A stretch of DNA of 64,000 nt from JBJMQS01 sp045802605. Its GTDB lineage: Bacteria > Planctomycetota > Planctomycetia > Gemmatales > Gemmataceae. The translations under genes were made by a program, and so were the position numbers. The stretch's first letter is position 1, and each line of letters begins with the position of its first letter. Location: positions 1 through 64,000 of the forward strand of contig JBJMQS010000037.1 in NCBI GenBank assembly GCA_045802605.1, written 5' to 3'. Below the pieces are notes generated by a model. The model had not been told where the DNA came from and did no database searches. It was given only the letters and a program-made list of their open reading frames with translations. Below are positions 10,429-17,833 of this stretch, one piece after another.

Positions 10429-10464
10429 CATTTGCGCTCAGGGCTGCCTGAAGGCCTCCCTCCG

Positions 10465-10623
10465 AAAGAGCGTCGAGCCGTAAGGCCGACGTGGTATGTT
10501 TTTGCGGTTGGTGAGTCTTGCACGTCGGGCTGACGCCTCGACGCTCCTTAAGAATAACCGCGCGTCAAGGGACGGTCTGAGTCCCCTGCCCTCTCGATCC
10601 CAAGCAGAGTTTGGGAACGAGAG
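10465..10623. repeat. Dispersed palindromic repeat, copy A (left of the sulfatase)
   Basis: The arms at 10468-10493 and 10521-10546 form a 26-base imperfect hairpin (GAGCGTCGAG...CTCGACGCTC) around a 27-base loop. It is followed by a smaller palindrome at 10591-10623 with CCCAA/TTGGG arms. An inverted copy lies at 13388-13552, so the two bracket the sulfatase gene. Confidence 0.75.
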
Positions 10624-10698
10624 AGACAACAACCCTTGCTAGCGCTGCGGGCTAACGGCGTCAACGCGCACGCCCCGCTCCGGCGACATGCACTGTGA

Positions 10699-13260
10699 TC
10701 AATCGCGCATGGCTTTTTCCCGCGCCGCATCCTTGAGCTTCTGAACGTCCTGCGGTGTAAGCTTGGGTCGATCGATGGACAGCGTAATCTTGCGAATCTT
10801 GCCGTTGAACTTGAATGGCGGCAGATAGTCCGCGTCGTTCACGCCGGAACATGTGTCAGAACCCATGTCGAGACTTTCATCCCATGGCAAAATGAACGGA
10901 AGTGTGTGTTCCATCGTCTGGGTGACGACCGCTTTGCCGTCCACCTTGAGCACGCCGGTCCCGCCCTGGCCGAGGCCGCTGTAGTCGCCGAAGGCCAGCG
11001 TTCCCGCACCAAGGCCATCGTACTTGAATTCGAATTCAAGCGTGTGCTTACCAGCGGATAAGGTTGGCCCTTCCCAGCGAACTCGCTTCATATCAACCAA
11101 ATTCCACAGGAAGATCGGCTTGCCCTTGAGGATGTAGAACCCGTATCCACCGAATCGGCCACCTTGAGTAATCAGCATGCCGTTGCCGCCATCGCCACCA
11201 ACCTCGACCTCGGCCTTAAATTTGTACGACGTGTTAAGTATGCTCGGGGCATCGCCGTTCGGCGTGCCAGTCAACGGCCGGGTCCACGTAAACTCATCCC
11301 GCCCGGCCGTGATGCTCGGCCTTGGAGTCACCATCCGAGCAATTACCGAATCATCCAACGGCAAGACCTGATATTTCTCGGCTTCTTGCCAAAACATTTC
11401 CTGCAACTCCTGGAGTTTCGCGGGATTCCGAGCGGCAACATCGTGCGCCTGGGTCCAGTCTTCGTTGAGATTGTAAAGTTCCCACGGATAGTCCAGCACA
11501 CTGACTTTGCTCGGAACTAAAACCCAGGGCGCTCGCATGACTTTTGTGCTGGCGATCCAGCCATCATGGTAAAGAGCGCGGTTGCCGAACATCTCGAAGT
11601 ACTGCGTGGTATGTGTCGTGCGGGCCTTCGCGTTCTTGGCGTCAAACGTGTAAGCCATGCTGGTGCCTTCGATCGCGCTTTGCTTAATGCCATCCACCAT
11701 CTCCGGCTGAGCGATTCCGGTCGCTTCTAGAATGGTCGGCGCGATATCGATGACGTGATGAAACTGGTGGCGAATGCCGCCCTTATCCGTGATCACCTTC
11801 GGCCAAGAGATCGCCATGCCTTGCCGGGTGCCGCCAAAGTGCGACACGACTTGTTTCGTCCACGAAAACGGGCAGTCGAACATCCAGGCCCATGGCACGG
11901 CCATGTGGTTGTACGTCTTTTCCGTGCCCCACAGATCGTAGAAGAGCTTGAGTTGCACATCCACCGGCGGATTGACGCCGTTAAATTGGCCGACCTCGTT
12001 GGGAGTGCCGATCGGCGTTCCCTCGGCGCTCGTCCCATTATCGCCATTGATGTAAATGACGATCGTATTGTCGAGCTTGCCCATATCTTCGACGGCTTGA
12101 ATCACCCGCCCGATTTCGTGGTCGGTGTAGGCAACATAAGCGGCGAAGACATCCACCTGGCGGAGGAATAGCTTCTTCTCATCTGCGGTGCACTGATCCC
12201 AATCCTTGAGCAAGTCCTTGGGCCATGGCGTCAGTTCCGCGTTCGGTGGGATGACACCGAGCTTTTTCTGATTCTCGAAGATCCGCTCGCGCACCTTGTT
12301 CCAACCTTCGTCGAAGAGGTGCATCGCGCTGATTTTGTCGATCCACTCCTTGGTTGCGTGGTGCGGGGCGTGCGTGCCGCCCGGAACGTAATAGAGGAAA
12401 AACGGTTGCTCGCTGTCGAGCGTGTTGAGCCGAGACATGTAATCGATCGCATCATCAGCCATCGCGGTCGTGAGGTTCCAGGTTCCTGGCGCCTGACCTT
12501 CGAACGGATAGATTTGCGTGGTGTTACGGAATAAATTCGGTTCCCACTGACTCGTGTCGCCGCCCATGAAGCCGAAGAAATACTCAAAACCCATGCCGCT
12601 GGGCCATTGATCGAACGGCCCCGCCTGGCTGCACTGATACGAGGGTGTGTTATGGTTCTTGCCAAACCAGGATGTGCGATAGCCATTGTCTCTCAACACG
12701 CGGCCGACCGTCGCCTTGTCGCGCGTAATTATGCTGTTGTAGCCCGGGTAGCCTGTTGCCTGCTCGGAGACGACTCCAAAGCCGGCCGAGTGATGATTGC
12801 GGCCGGTGATTAGCGCGGCCCGCGTCGGCGAACAGAGCGCCGTCGAGTGGAAGTTCGTGTATCGCAGTCCATTCTTGGCGACTCGATCAAGCGCCGGCGT
12901 GGGAATCACTCCGCCAAAGGTGCTCGTGACGCCGAAGCCGGAATCGTCGGTCATGATGAGCAGCACGTTCGGCGCGCCCTTTTTCGGCGCGACCCGCGGC
13001 GGCCAGTACGGCGTCGAGGTTTGAGCTGTCCGATCAATCTTGCCGTCAAACTTCGGAACCGGCGGCGGAAGCTGCTTGCCGTCGATCGTCATCGTGGCGC
13101 CGGGAGACCCTGGCACTCCTTCAATGCCCGCCGTTGACGATCCGCTGCCCTTGGGACCGGCCGCCGCTCGCGGCGCGGAGAATGTTCCACTGGCTGCCAG
13201 GAATCCCATTACGCCACCGAATAAGATCGCCACAATTCCTGGAAGCAGCTTGGATTTCAC
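10699..13260 (-). CDS. Arylsulfatase (alkaline-phosphatase superfamily), secreted or membrane-anchored
   Basis: The 853-residue protein starts with a hydrophobic signal or anchor (residues about 5-27), so it acts outside the cytoplasm. The sulfatase fold is shown by NVLLIMTDDSGFG (metal-binding Asp105-Asp106) and the signature CSPTRAALITGR at residues 143-154. Cys143 is the residue expected to be converted to formylglycine, and the following S-P-T-R fits type I sulfatases. A later segment, about residues 650-800, looks like a beta-sandwich accessory domain. The enzyme should hydrolyse sulfate esters, perhaps of marine or plant polysaccharides; the substrate cannot be read from the sequence. 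The gene is alone on the minus strand and is flanked by inverted copies of a dispersed repeat (10465-10623 and 13388-13552). No formylglycine-generating enzyme is encoded in the window. Confidence 0.9.
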   Translation of the reverse strand: MKSKLLPGIVAILFGGVMGFLAASGTFSAPRAAAGPKGSGSSTAGIEGVPGSPGATMTIDGKQLPPPVPKFDGKIDRTAQTSTPYWPPRVAPKKGAPNVLLIMTDDSGFGVTSTFGGVIPTPALDRVAKNGLRYTNFHSTALCSPTRAALITGRNHHSAGFGVVSEQATGYPGYNSIITRDKATVGRVLRDNGYRTSWFGKNHNTPSYQCSQAGPFDQWPSGMGFEYFFGFMGGDTSQWEPNLFRNTTQIYPFEGQAPGTWNLTTAMADDAIDYMSRLNTLDSEQPFFLYYVPGGTHAPHHATKEWIDKISAMHLFDEGWNKVRERIFENQKKLGVIPPNAELTPWPKDLLKDWDQCTADEKKLFLRQVDVFAAYVAYTDHEIGRVIQAVEDMGKLDNTIVIYINGDNGTSAEGTPIGTPNEVGQFNGVNPPVDVQLKLFYDLWGTEKTYNHMAVPWAWMFDCPFSWTKQVVSHFGGTRQGMAISWPKVITDKGGIRHQFHHVIDIAPTILEATGIAQPEMVDGIKQSAIEGTSMAYTFDAKNAKARTTHTTQYFEMFGNRALYHDGWIASTKVMRAPWVLVPSKVSVLDYPWELYNLNEDWTQAHDVAARNPAKLQELQEMFWQEAEKYQVLPLDDSVIARMVTPRPSITAGRDEFTWTRPLTGTPNGDAPSILNTSYKFKAEVEVGGDGGNGMLITQGGRFGGYGFYILKGKPIFLWNLVDMKRVRWEGPTLSAGKHTLEFEFKYDGLGAGTLAFGDYSGLGQGGTGVLKVDGKAVVTQTMEHTLPFILPWDESLDMGSDTCSGVNDADYLPPFKFNGKIRKITLSIDRPKLTPQDVQKLKDAAREKAMRD

Positions 13261-13387
13261 GATGTCATCTCGCAGTTAAACCGCTAGGTTCGCTTAACGA
13301 TCTTTACGTTCGAGAAATGTATCTCTGAATGTCTTTATCGAATGTGGGACATTCTGACCTTATTTGCCATCCGTGCGATTTTCACTC

Positions 13388-13552
13388 GCCCCTTCGTTTC
13401 CAAGGAAAGCTTGGGAAAGAGGGGGATAGGCGATGCGCCGCGCCTTGGCGCGCAGCTATTCTTAAAGAGCGTCGAGGCGTCAGCCCGACGTGGTTTGTTG
13501 TTATTGCGGTTGGTGAGTCTCGCACGTCGGCCTTACGGCTCGACGCTCTTCC
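13388..13552. repeat. Dispersed palindromic repeat, copy B (right of the sulfatase, inverted)
   Basis: Hairpin arms at 13467-13492 and 13523-13548 are the same as those of copy A but exchanged, because the copy is inverted. Homology continues outwards through a TTAAGAATA segment to a TTCCAA/TTGGGAA palindrome near 13400. The loop sequence GCGGTTGGTGAGTCT keeps the same orientation as in copy A, so only the arms are inverted relative to it. Confidence 0.75.
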
Positions 13553-13636
13553 GGAGAAACGGTTCAACGCTTACCAATGCACAGCACAACGAAATCAGCG
13601 GACGCGCATTTGTCTCGCCCTTTACGGTCCATTTTC

Positions 13637-14047
13637 ATTTTCATTTGCCTTCGCCCCAAAGTGTGAAATATTTGCTCTTGGCATTTCCTGTTGGCCGCAG
13701 CTGAGGTCAGCATCAAATGCCTGCGGACTGTTCTGGGGGATGCGAGCGGGCGATCGCCTCACTTTTGTGAGACGGGTGCTCCACTTCTGTGGGGCCCATG
13801 CCCAATTGCGGTCGTCGCAGACGAACACCACCACTACTACCACCACCGCAAGCGACGACCGGGCGGCCAATTCCACTGCTCGCCCGGCAAAGCCGCCCTT
13901 AAAAACAAGGCGGCGAGCTTCGTCAACTTCTTAATCGAGAGTTCAGAGGAGCGCGTGCTCCTGCTCGAAGCGGAAGATTCACCAACAACAACTCAAACGC
14001 CCACTACACCCGCTCGCATTTTCCCAGGCAGTACTGCGCGCGGAGAG
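13637..14047 (-). ncRNA. Structured multi-hairpin repeat element, copy 1 (candidate structured RNA)
   Basis: The minus strand of this stretch is clearly homologous to 54502-54948. Shared features in order are a GCGCGCAG...CTGCCTGGGAA start, a TTGTTGTTGGTGAATCTTCC block, a hairpin with loop ACGC (13947-13962), a GCCGCC/GGCGGC hairpin (13892-13914), a perfect 10-bp stem (13852-13861 with 13809-13818) enclosing a GGTGGTGGTAGTAGTGG tract, several CTCAC/GTGAG hairpins, and an AAGGCAAATGAAAAT end. Two stems differ from copy 2 by paired changes that keep base pairing. An overlapping 84-codon frame is not conserved in frame with copy 2. It lies between the sulfatase and tRNA-Glu. It may be a transcribed RNA or a non-autonomous mobile element; the biological type is inferred. 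Confidence 0.5.
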
Positions 14048-14061
14048 TCCGAGGCTTTCGT

Positions 14062-14142
14062 TTGTCATTCCGAGGCTTTGCGAGGAATCTGCTTGCGAAT
14101 GTCATTTGCGGGCAGATTCCTCGCAAAGCCTCGGAATGACAA
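14062..14142. repeat. Long inverted repeat of the GTCATTCCGAGG family
   Basis: Thirty-one-base perfect arms (14062-14092 and 14112-14142) with a 19-base loop. The arms contain TCATTCCGAGGCTTTGCGAG and related bases. A related but larger palindrome is at 60495-60596. It starts only 15 bases after the structured repeat copy 1. Confidence 0.8.
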
Positions 14143-14262
14143 GCGTTTGTGTGGGCAAAGTCAAAGGTCCAATTTGGACCTTGGAAAATGGTTTTGATTC
14201 TTATTTGGTTCTTGTTTCTTGCATCTTGATTCTTTCCCGCCGAAGCGGGCGAGAGAGGAAAA

Positions 14263-14335
14263 TGACCCTGACGGGAGTCGAACCCGTGTCGCGGCCTTGA
14301 AAGGGCCGTGTCCTAGGCCTCTAGACGACAGGGCC
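14263..14335 (-). tRNA. tRNA-Glu (anticodon TTC)
   Basis: The minus strand folds into a standard cloverleaf. The acceptor stem is GGCCCTG/CAGGGTC with one G-U pair, the anticodon arm is CGGCC-CTTTCAA-GGCCG with TTC as anticodon, and the T arm is ACGGG-TTCGACT-CCCGT. The CCA end is not encoded. A small CCCGC/GCGGG hairpin (14236-14249) lies just downstream. It stands alone and is divergent from the thioredoxin gene. Confidence 0.93.
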
Positions 14336-14479
14336 AATGTCCGTGAAAGACACCGACTTTGGGATGGTAGGACTCCATAGCGGTCAGCGTCAACCCAATT
14401 GACGTCAAAGAGTGAACCCTGGTTCACTCCATCGGGGCCGGTAGAATGCAGTTAGGACGTGCCAGAAAGGAAATATCTC

Positions 14480-14815
14480 ATGGCCAGCAAGAATGTCATC
14501 GAATTGACCACCGCCAGCTTTAATAAGACCGTGACGGGCGACAAACCGGTTTTGGTCGATTTTTGGGCTCCCTGGTGCGGACCGTGCCGGGCGTTGACGC
14601 CGATCGTCGATCGCATCGCCGATCAATACGCCGGCAAAGCGATCGTCGGCAAAGTGAACGTCGATGAGAACCAGGAATTGGCGCTGAAATACGACATCAC
14701 GACGATTCCGCGTGTGCTCGTGTTCAAAGGCAACGAGAAGCCGTTGCATCAGTTAGTCGGCCTGGTGCCGGAAACCGAGCTGACCAAGCTGCTCGATAAA
14801 GCGATCGCGGGCTAA
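14480..14815 (+). CDS. trxA: Thioredoxin
   Basis: The 111-residue protein has the canonical length and the active site WCGPC with Cys33 and Cys36, the preceding VDFWAP strand, and the cis-proline motif TTIPR. It is a cytoplasmic disulfide reductase that passes electrons from thioredoxin reductase to targets such as ribonucleotide reductase. The ATG at 14480 is preferred over an upstream in-frame GTG (14459) because AAAGGAA stands at the right distance before it and the family begins close to this point. It is a single-gene unit between tRNA-Glu and a palindromic repeat. Confidence 0.95.
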   Translation: MASKNVIELTTASFNKTVTGDKPVLVDFWAPWCGPCRALTPIVDRIADQYAGKAIVGKVNVDENQELALKYDITTIPRVLVFKGNEKPLHQLVGLVPETELTKLLDKAIAG

Positions 14816-14842
14816 GGGTTTTTGTTTTGTTAGCCGGTTCGT

Positions 14843-14989
14843 GTTAGCCGGACGCGCAAGCTACGGAAGCCAGCGACTTTGCCCCACATGGGAATCTCTG
14901 GCTTCGTCACTTGCTTCGGCCAACAAGAAATCAGAAACACTCGAATGGGGCAACGTCTCCGGCTTCCGTAGCTTGCGCGTCCGGCTAAC
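14843..14989. repeat. Palindromic repeat of the GTTAGCCGGACGCGCAAGC family, copy 1
   Basis: Twenty-nine-base perfect arms (14843-14871 and 14961-14989) flank about 90 bases that include weaker inverted matches (CTTTGCCCCA / TGGGGCAA). Related copies lie at 37329-37413 and 62834-62983. The three copies share arm sequence but differ in the middle, as expected of a dispersed MITE- or REP-like element. Confidence 0.8.
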
Positions 14990-15133
14990 AAATCCGGTCA
15001 ACTAGATTGGGGAACAATCACCTCAGGCATGTTCGACGGGGAAACTTGAGTAATTTAGATTAAATTTTGCTCGCTTCGTGGGCCGATACCGGTACATACG
15101 GCGCAATCCGTAGTTCTTCTGGTAACGGCCTGA

Positions 15134-17239
15134 ATGTCACGATCTTCGAGACTCGATGAACCCACCGTGGACCCACTTCCGGGCCGCGGCTTGTTCGTCG
15201 AGCATGGTCCGGGGGCCGGCTCGTTTATTCCCTTCCGATTTCCCGTCACGCTGATTGGCCGGTCGGGCAGTTGCGATGTGTGCGTGGATGTTTCACCGAT
15301 TCGTCCGTTGCACTGCATGCTGACACCGGGACGCAATGGCGTTTCGCTTCGATCGGTCAGTCCAAACGGCGTGCGTGTCAACGGCAAGCGCGTGAGCATC
15401 GCGGAACTGAATGATGACGATCTCCTGGACATCGGCCCCGCACGGCTGCGAATCCGCTGGGACGGCAAGGCCACTGGCGATGATTCGCTTTATGACTCGC
15501 TGCGAATCCAGGCAGCGGCCGTCGCCGCCCAACAAACGGCTTTGATCGAGCTTGAGATTCGTGTGACGGATCGCGAGGCGGCCTTAACCCGGCAAGAGGA
15601 TCAACTCGCCTCGCGTCTCGAAGATCAGCGCCGGCAACTATTGAGCTTGCAGGACCAGATCACGCAGGCAAGGGCCAATTTGCGCGACAAGAGGGCCGCA
15701 TTCGTGACGCTAGCCGCCGAACAGGAGGAGGAACTGGCGGCCGCTCGGCAAACAGTCGAGAGCGACCAAAAGGCGATCGCTCGACGTGAAGTGCGGCTCG
15801 CTCGGCTGTGGACCAAACTCAAGGACCGCATCGGCAAACAACATCGCGACGTCCAGCGGGAGCGCGATCGCCTTGCGGCCGAGTTGCAACGGCGCCAGAA
15901 GCAAGTCGCGCTCGAACGTGAGACGCTCGCCAGCCAGCGCGAACAATTTCACGGCCAAGCGGAGTTGGAAAAGCGGCAAATCACGGACGGCTGGAACAAG
16001 CTGCAACTGGCCGAAGCCACCCTGCGAGACCGCCTTGCCGGCTTTGAGTTGCGTGAACGCCGGCTCGCTCGCCGGGAGAAGGAGTTGCTGGCCGAGGAGA
16101 ATCGCCGAGCTCGGCAAGACCGCGAAACGGTGGCCCGCCGCGAGGATCTGCAGCGGGAAATTCGGCAGCTCGAAGCGCGAGCCGCCAGTGCTCGGACGGC
16201 TCTGGAGCAGACGCTTGGCCTCGACAAACAGGCCACACCTGCGTTGCCGGCGACGCCTGTTATTCACGATGAGCATTTGGAGCGGGCGGCCGACGAAATC
16301 GCCGACGAGCAGGCATTGCTAACGGAACAAGTGGACCGCTTCGCACGGGTGCGCATGGAGTGGGAAGAGGAGCGATTGCGAGCCCTGGCCGAATTCGACG
16401 CGGCTGCTGCGGAATTGGCGAACCGTGAAGGAGCCCTGACGATTCGCGAAGCTGAGATCAACGCCGCGGAAGGCCGTGCGAATTCGCACGAACAAGTGGC
16501 GCACTCTTTGTCGCGCCGGGCTGAGGCTGAGCGCATGAAGGCGATGGCCGAATTGGCGGAGCGCCGGGCTGAGCTCGAGCGAATCGCGCAAAGCCTGTCG
16601 GGCCAGTCGCGCGAGTTGGCTCGGCGCGAGCAGTCGTTGACTGAGCTATATCGCTTTTGGGGCCGGCGCCGGACCGCGGCATTCGCCGCGCTGAACGACG
16701 CACAAGCTTCGAATGCCGCGTCGCGCGAGGAGTGGGCGAGCTTGCACGCCAACTGGCTCCGCGCCCAAGCCCGGCTATTGAGCGAACAGCAAGAGCTTGC
16801 TGCGCAGCGTCTGGCGGTCGAACAGTACCGCCAGGAGTGCATTGATGCGTCGGCCGATCCCCAATTGGGCGCCCGGCGGTTGGAACGCTTGCGCCGGCAC
16901 TGGCACGCGAAGTGTTCGGTGGCCAAGCGTGACATGGCCCGGTTGGCGGCAATGCTGACGACCGAGTCTGAGCGGTTGGATCAGCGTTTCGCCGAGTTGC
17001 AGCGGGATGAAGTGCGGTTGCAATCGCGCGTCGCCGACTTGGACGACCTGTTCGCCGCCGCCGAGATCCAGCAAGCGAACGTGGCATCCGAGCGCGTGCA
17101 GCGCGACGAACAAATCCGGGCTGAGGCGAAGCAACGAGAATCGTACGAGCGGCAGTTAACGAATCTTCGCGGGCAACTGGATCAACTGGCAAGCCTCTTC
17201 ATCGACACGCCGACAGTATCCGAGTCGAAAGCGGCGTAG
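15134..17239 (+). CDS. FHA-domain protein with long coiled coil
   Basis: Residues about 18-108 form a forkhead-associated domain. It has the typical pattern LIGRSGSCDVCVD, an S-x-x-H equivalent (SPIRPLHCML), and SPNGVRVNGKRV, and should bind phosphothreonine peptides. The remaining ~590 residues are almost pure heptad-rich, Glu/Arg/Gln/Leu coiled coil with no enzymatic motif and no membrane segment. Such proteins usually act as phospho-dependent scaffolds; a cytoskeletal or signalling role is inference. The gene is followed by rpsO after 234 bases that contain no recognisable feature. The partner kinase is not in the window. Confidence 0.85.
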   Translation: MSRSSRLDEPTVDPLPGRGLFVEHGPGAGSFIPFRFPVTLIGRSGSCDVCVDVSPIRPLHCMLTPGRNGVSLRSVSPNGVRVNGKRVSIAELNDDDLLDIGPARLRIRWDGKATGDDSLYDSLRIQAAAVAAQQTALIELEIRVTDREAALTRQEDQLASRLEDQRRQLLSLQDQITQARANLRDKRAAFVTLAAEQEEELAAARQTVESDQKAIARREVRLARLWTKLKDRIGKQHRDVQRERDRLAAELQRRQKQVALERETLASQREQFHGQAELEKRQITDGWNKLQLAEATLRDRLAGFELRERRLARREKELLAEENRRARQDRETVARREDLQREIRQLEARAASARTALEQTLGLDKQATPALPATPVIHDEHLERAADEIADEQALLTEQVDRFARVRMEWEEERLRALAEFDAAAAELANREGALTIREAEINAAEGRANSHEQVAHSLSRRAEAERMKAMAELAERRAELERIAQSLSGQSRELARREQSLTELYRFWGRRRTAAFAALNDAQASNAASREEWASLHANWLRAQARLLSEQQELAAQRLAVEQYRQECIDASADPQLGARRLERLRRHWHAKCSVAKRDMARLAAMLTTESERLDQRFAELQRDEVRLQSRVADLDDLFAAAEIQQANVASERVQRDEQIRAEAKQRESYERQLTNLRGQLDQLASLFIDTPTVSESKAA

Positions 17240-17473
17240 GTAGAGTTTGGAAACAACGGAAGGACCCAGGGCGGATCATATCGCTCGCAATCACTAATGG
17301 AGTTGAGCCGATGGTCGCAAATCATTATCCTGTCAGTGCTTAATTTGGTAATACCCATAAGGTCCGCTTGTCAAACCGCCCAAAAACCATAGATTGCCCA
17401 AGAGTAAATACGGAACTAGAGTTTTTAGACCCCGGCAGGAGTGACACGCGGCGGAAAGCGAGTGAGGACCGAG

Positions 17474-17743
17474 ATGGCGATTACGAAGGAACGCAAAACC
17501 GATTTGATCAAAGACTACCGGCGTGCCGATAGCGACACCGGGTCTCCCGAAGTGCAGATTGCGCTGTTGACCGCGCGGATCAGCGAGCTGAATGAGCATT
17601 TCCGCAGCCACAAGAAGGACCACGCCAGTCGGCGCGGCCTGCTCCAGATGGTTAGCAAGCGCTCTGGCCTGTTGGCGTACCTTCGTGATAACGATCGGGC
17701 TCGATATCTGGCCGTTATCGGCCGATTGGGTCTGCGAAAGTAA
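17474..17743 (+). CDS. rpsO: 30S ribosomal protein S15
   Basis: The 89-residue product has the normal length and the S15 signature, including DTGSPEVQIALLTARI, HFRSHKKDHASRRGLL and a YLRDNDRARY helix near the end. It binds the central domain of 16S rRNA. The ATG at 17474 (MAITKERK) matches the family start and has GAGG before it; the in-frame upstream start at 17441 is rejected. It lies directly upstream of pnp (90 bases), the conserved rpsO-pnp order found in many bacteria. Confidence 0.97.
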   Translation: MAITKERKTDLIKDYRRADSDTGSPEVQIALLTARISELNEHFRSHKKDHASRRGLLQMVSKRSGLLAYLRDNDRARYLAVIGRLGLRK

Positions 17744-17833
17744 TCGACTCTTGGCCCCGGTTCGCGGGGCCATTCCATTTCGAGCGACCACTGGCTCCGC
17801 ATCCGTGCCTCGTGCCTCAACGAGGACGTTTCA

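Noticed and set aside
13622..13876. 84-codon frame encoding a valine run within the structured repeat (and the 107-codon frame 54661-54984 in copy 2)
   Set aside because: The valine run comes from the GTGGTGG tract, but a one-base indel in the 3' part puts the two copies in different frames, while stems are kept. Coding is not supported.
14459..14479. GTG start seven codons upstream of thioredoxin ATG
   Set aside because: The ATG at 14480 has the better ribosome-binding site and matches the family start.
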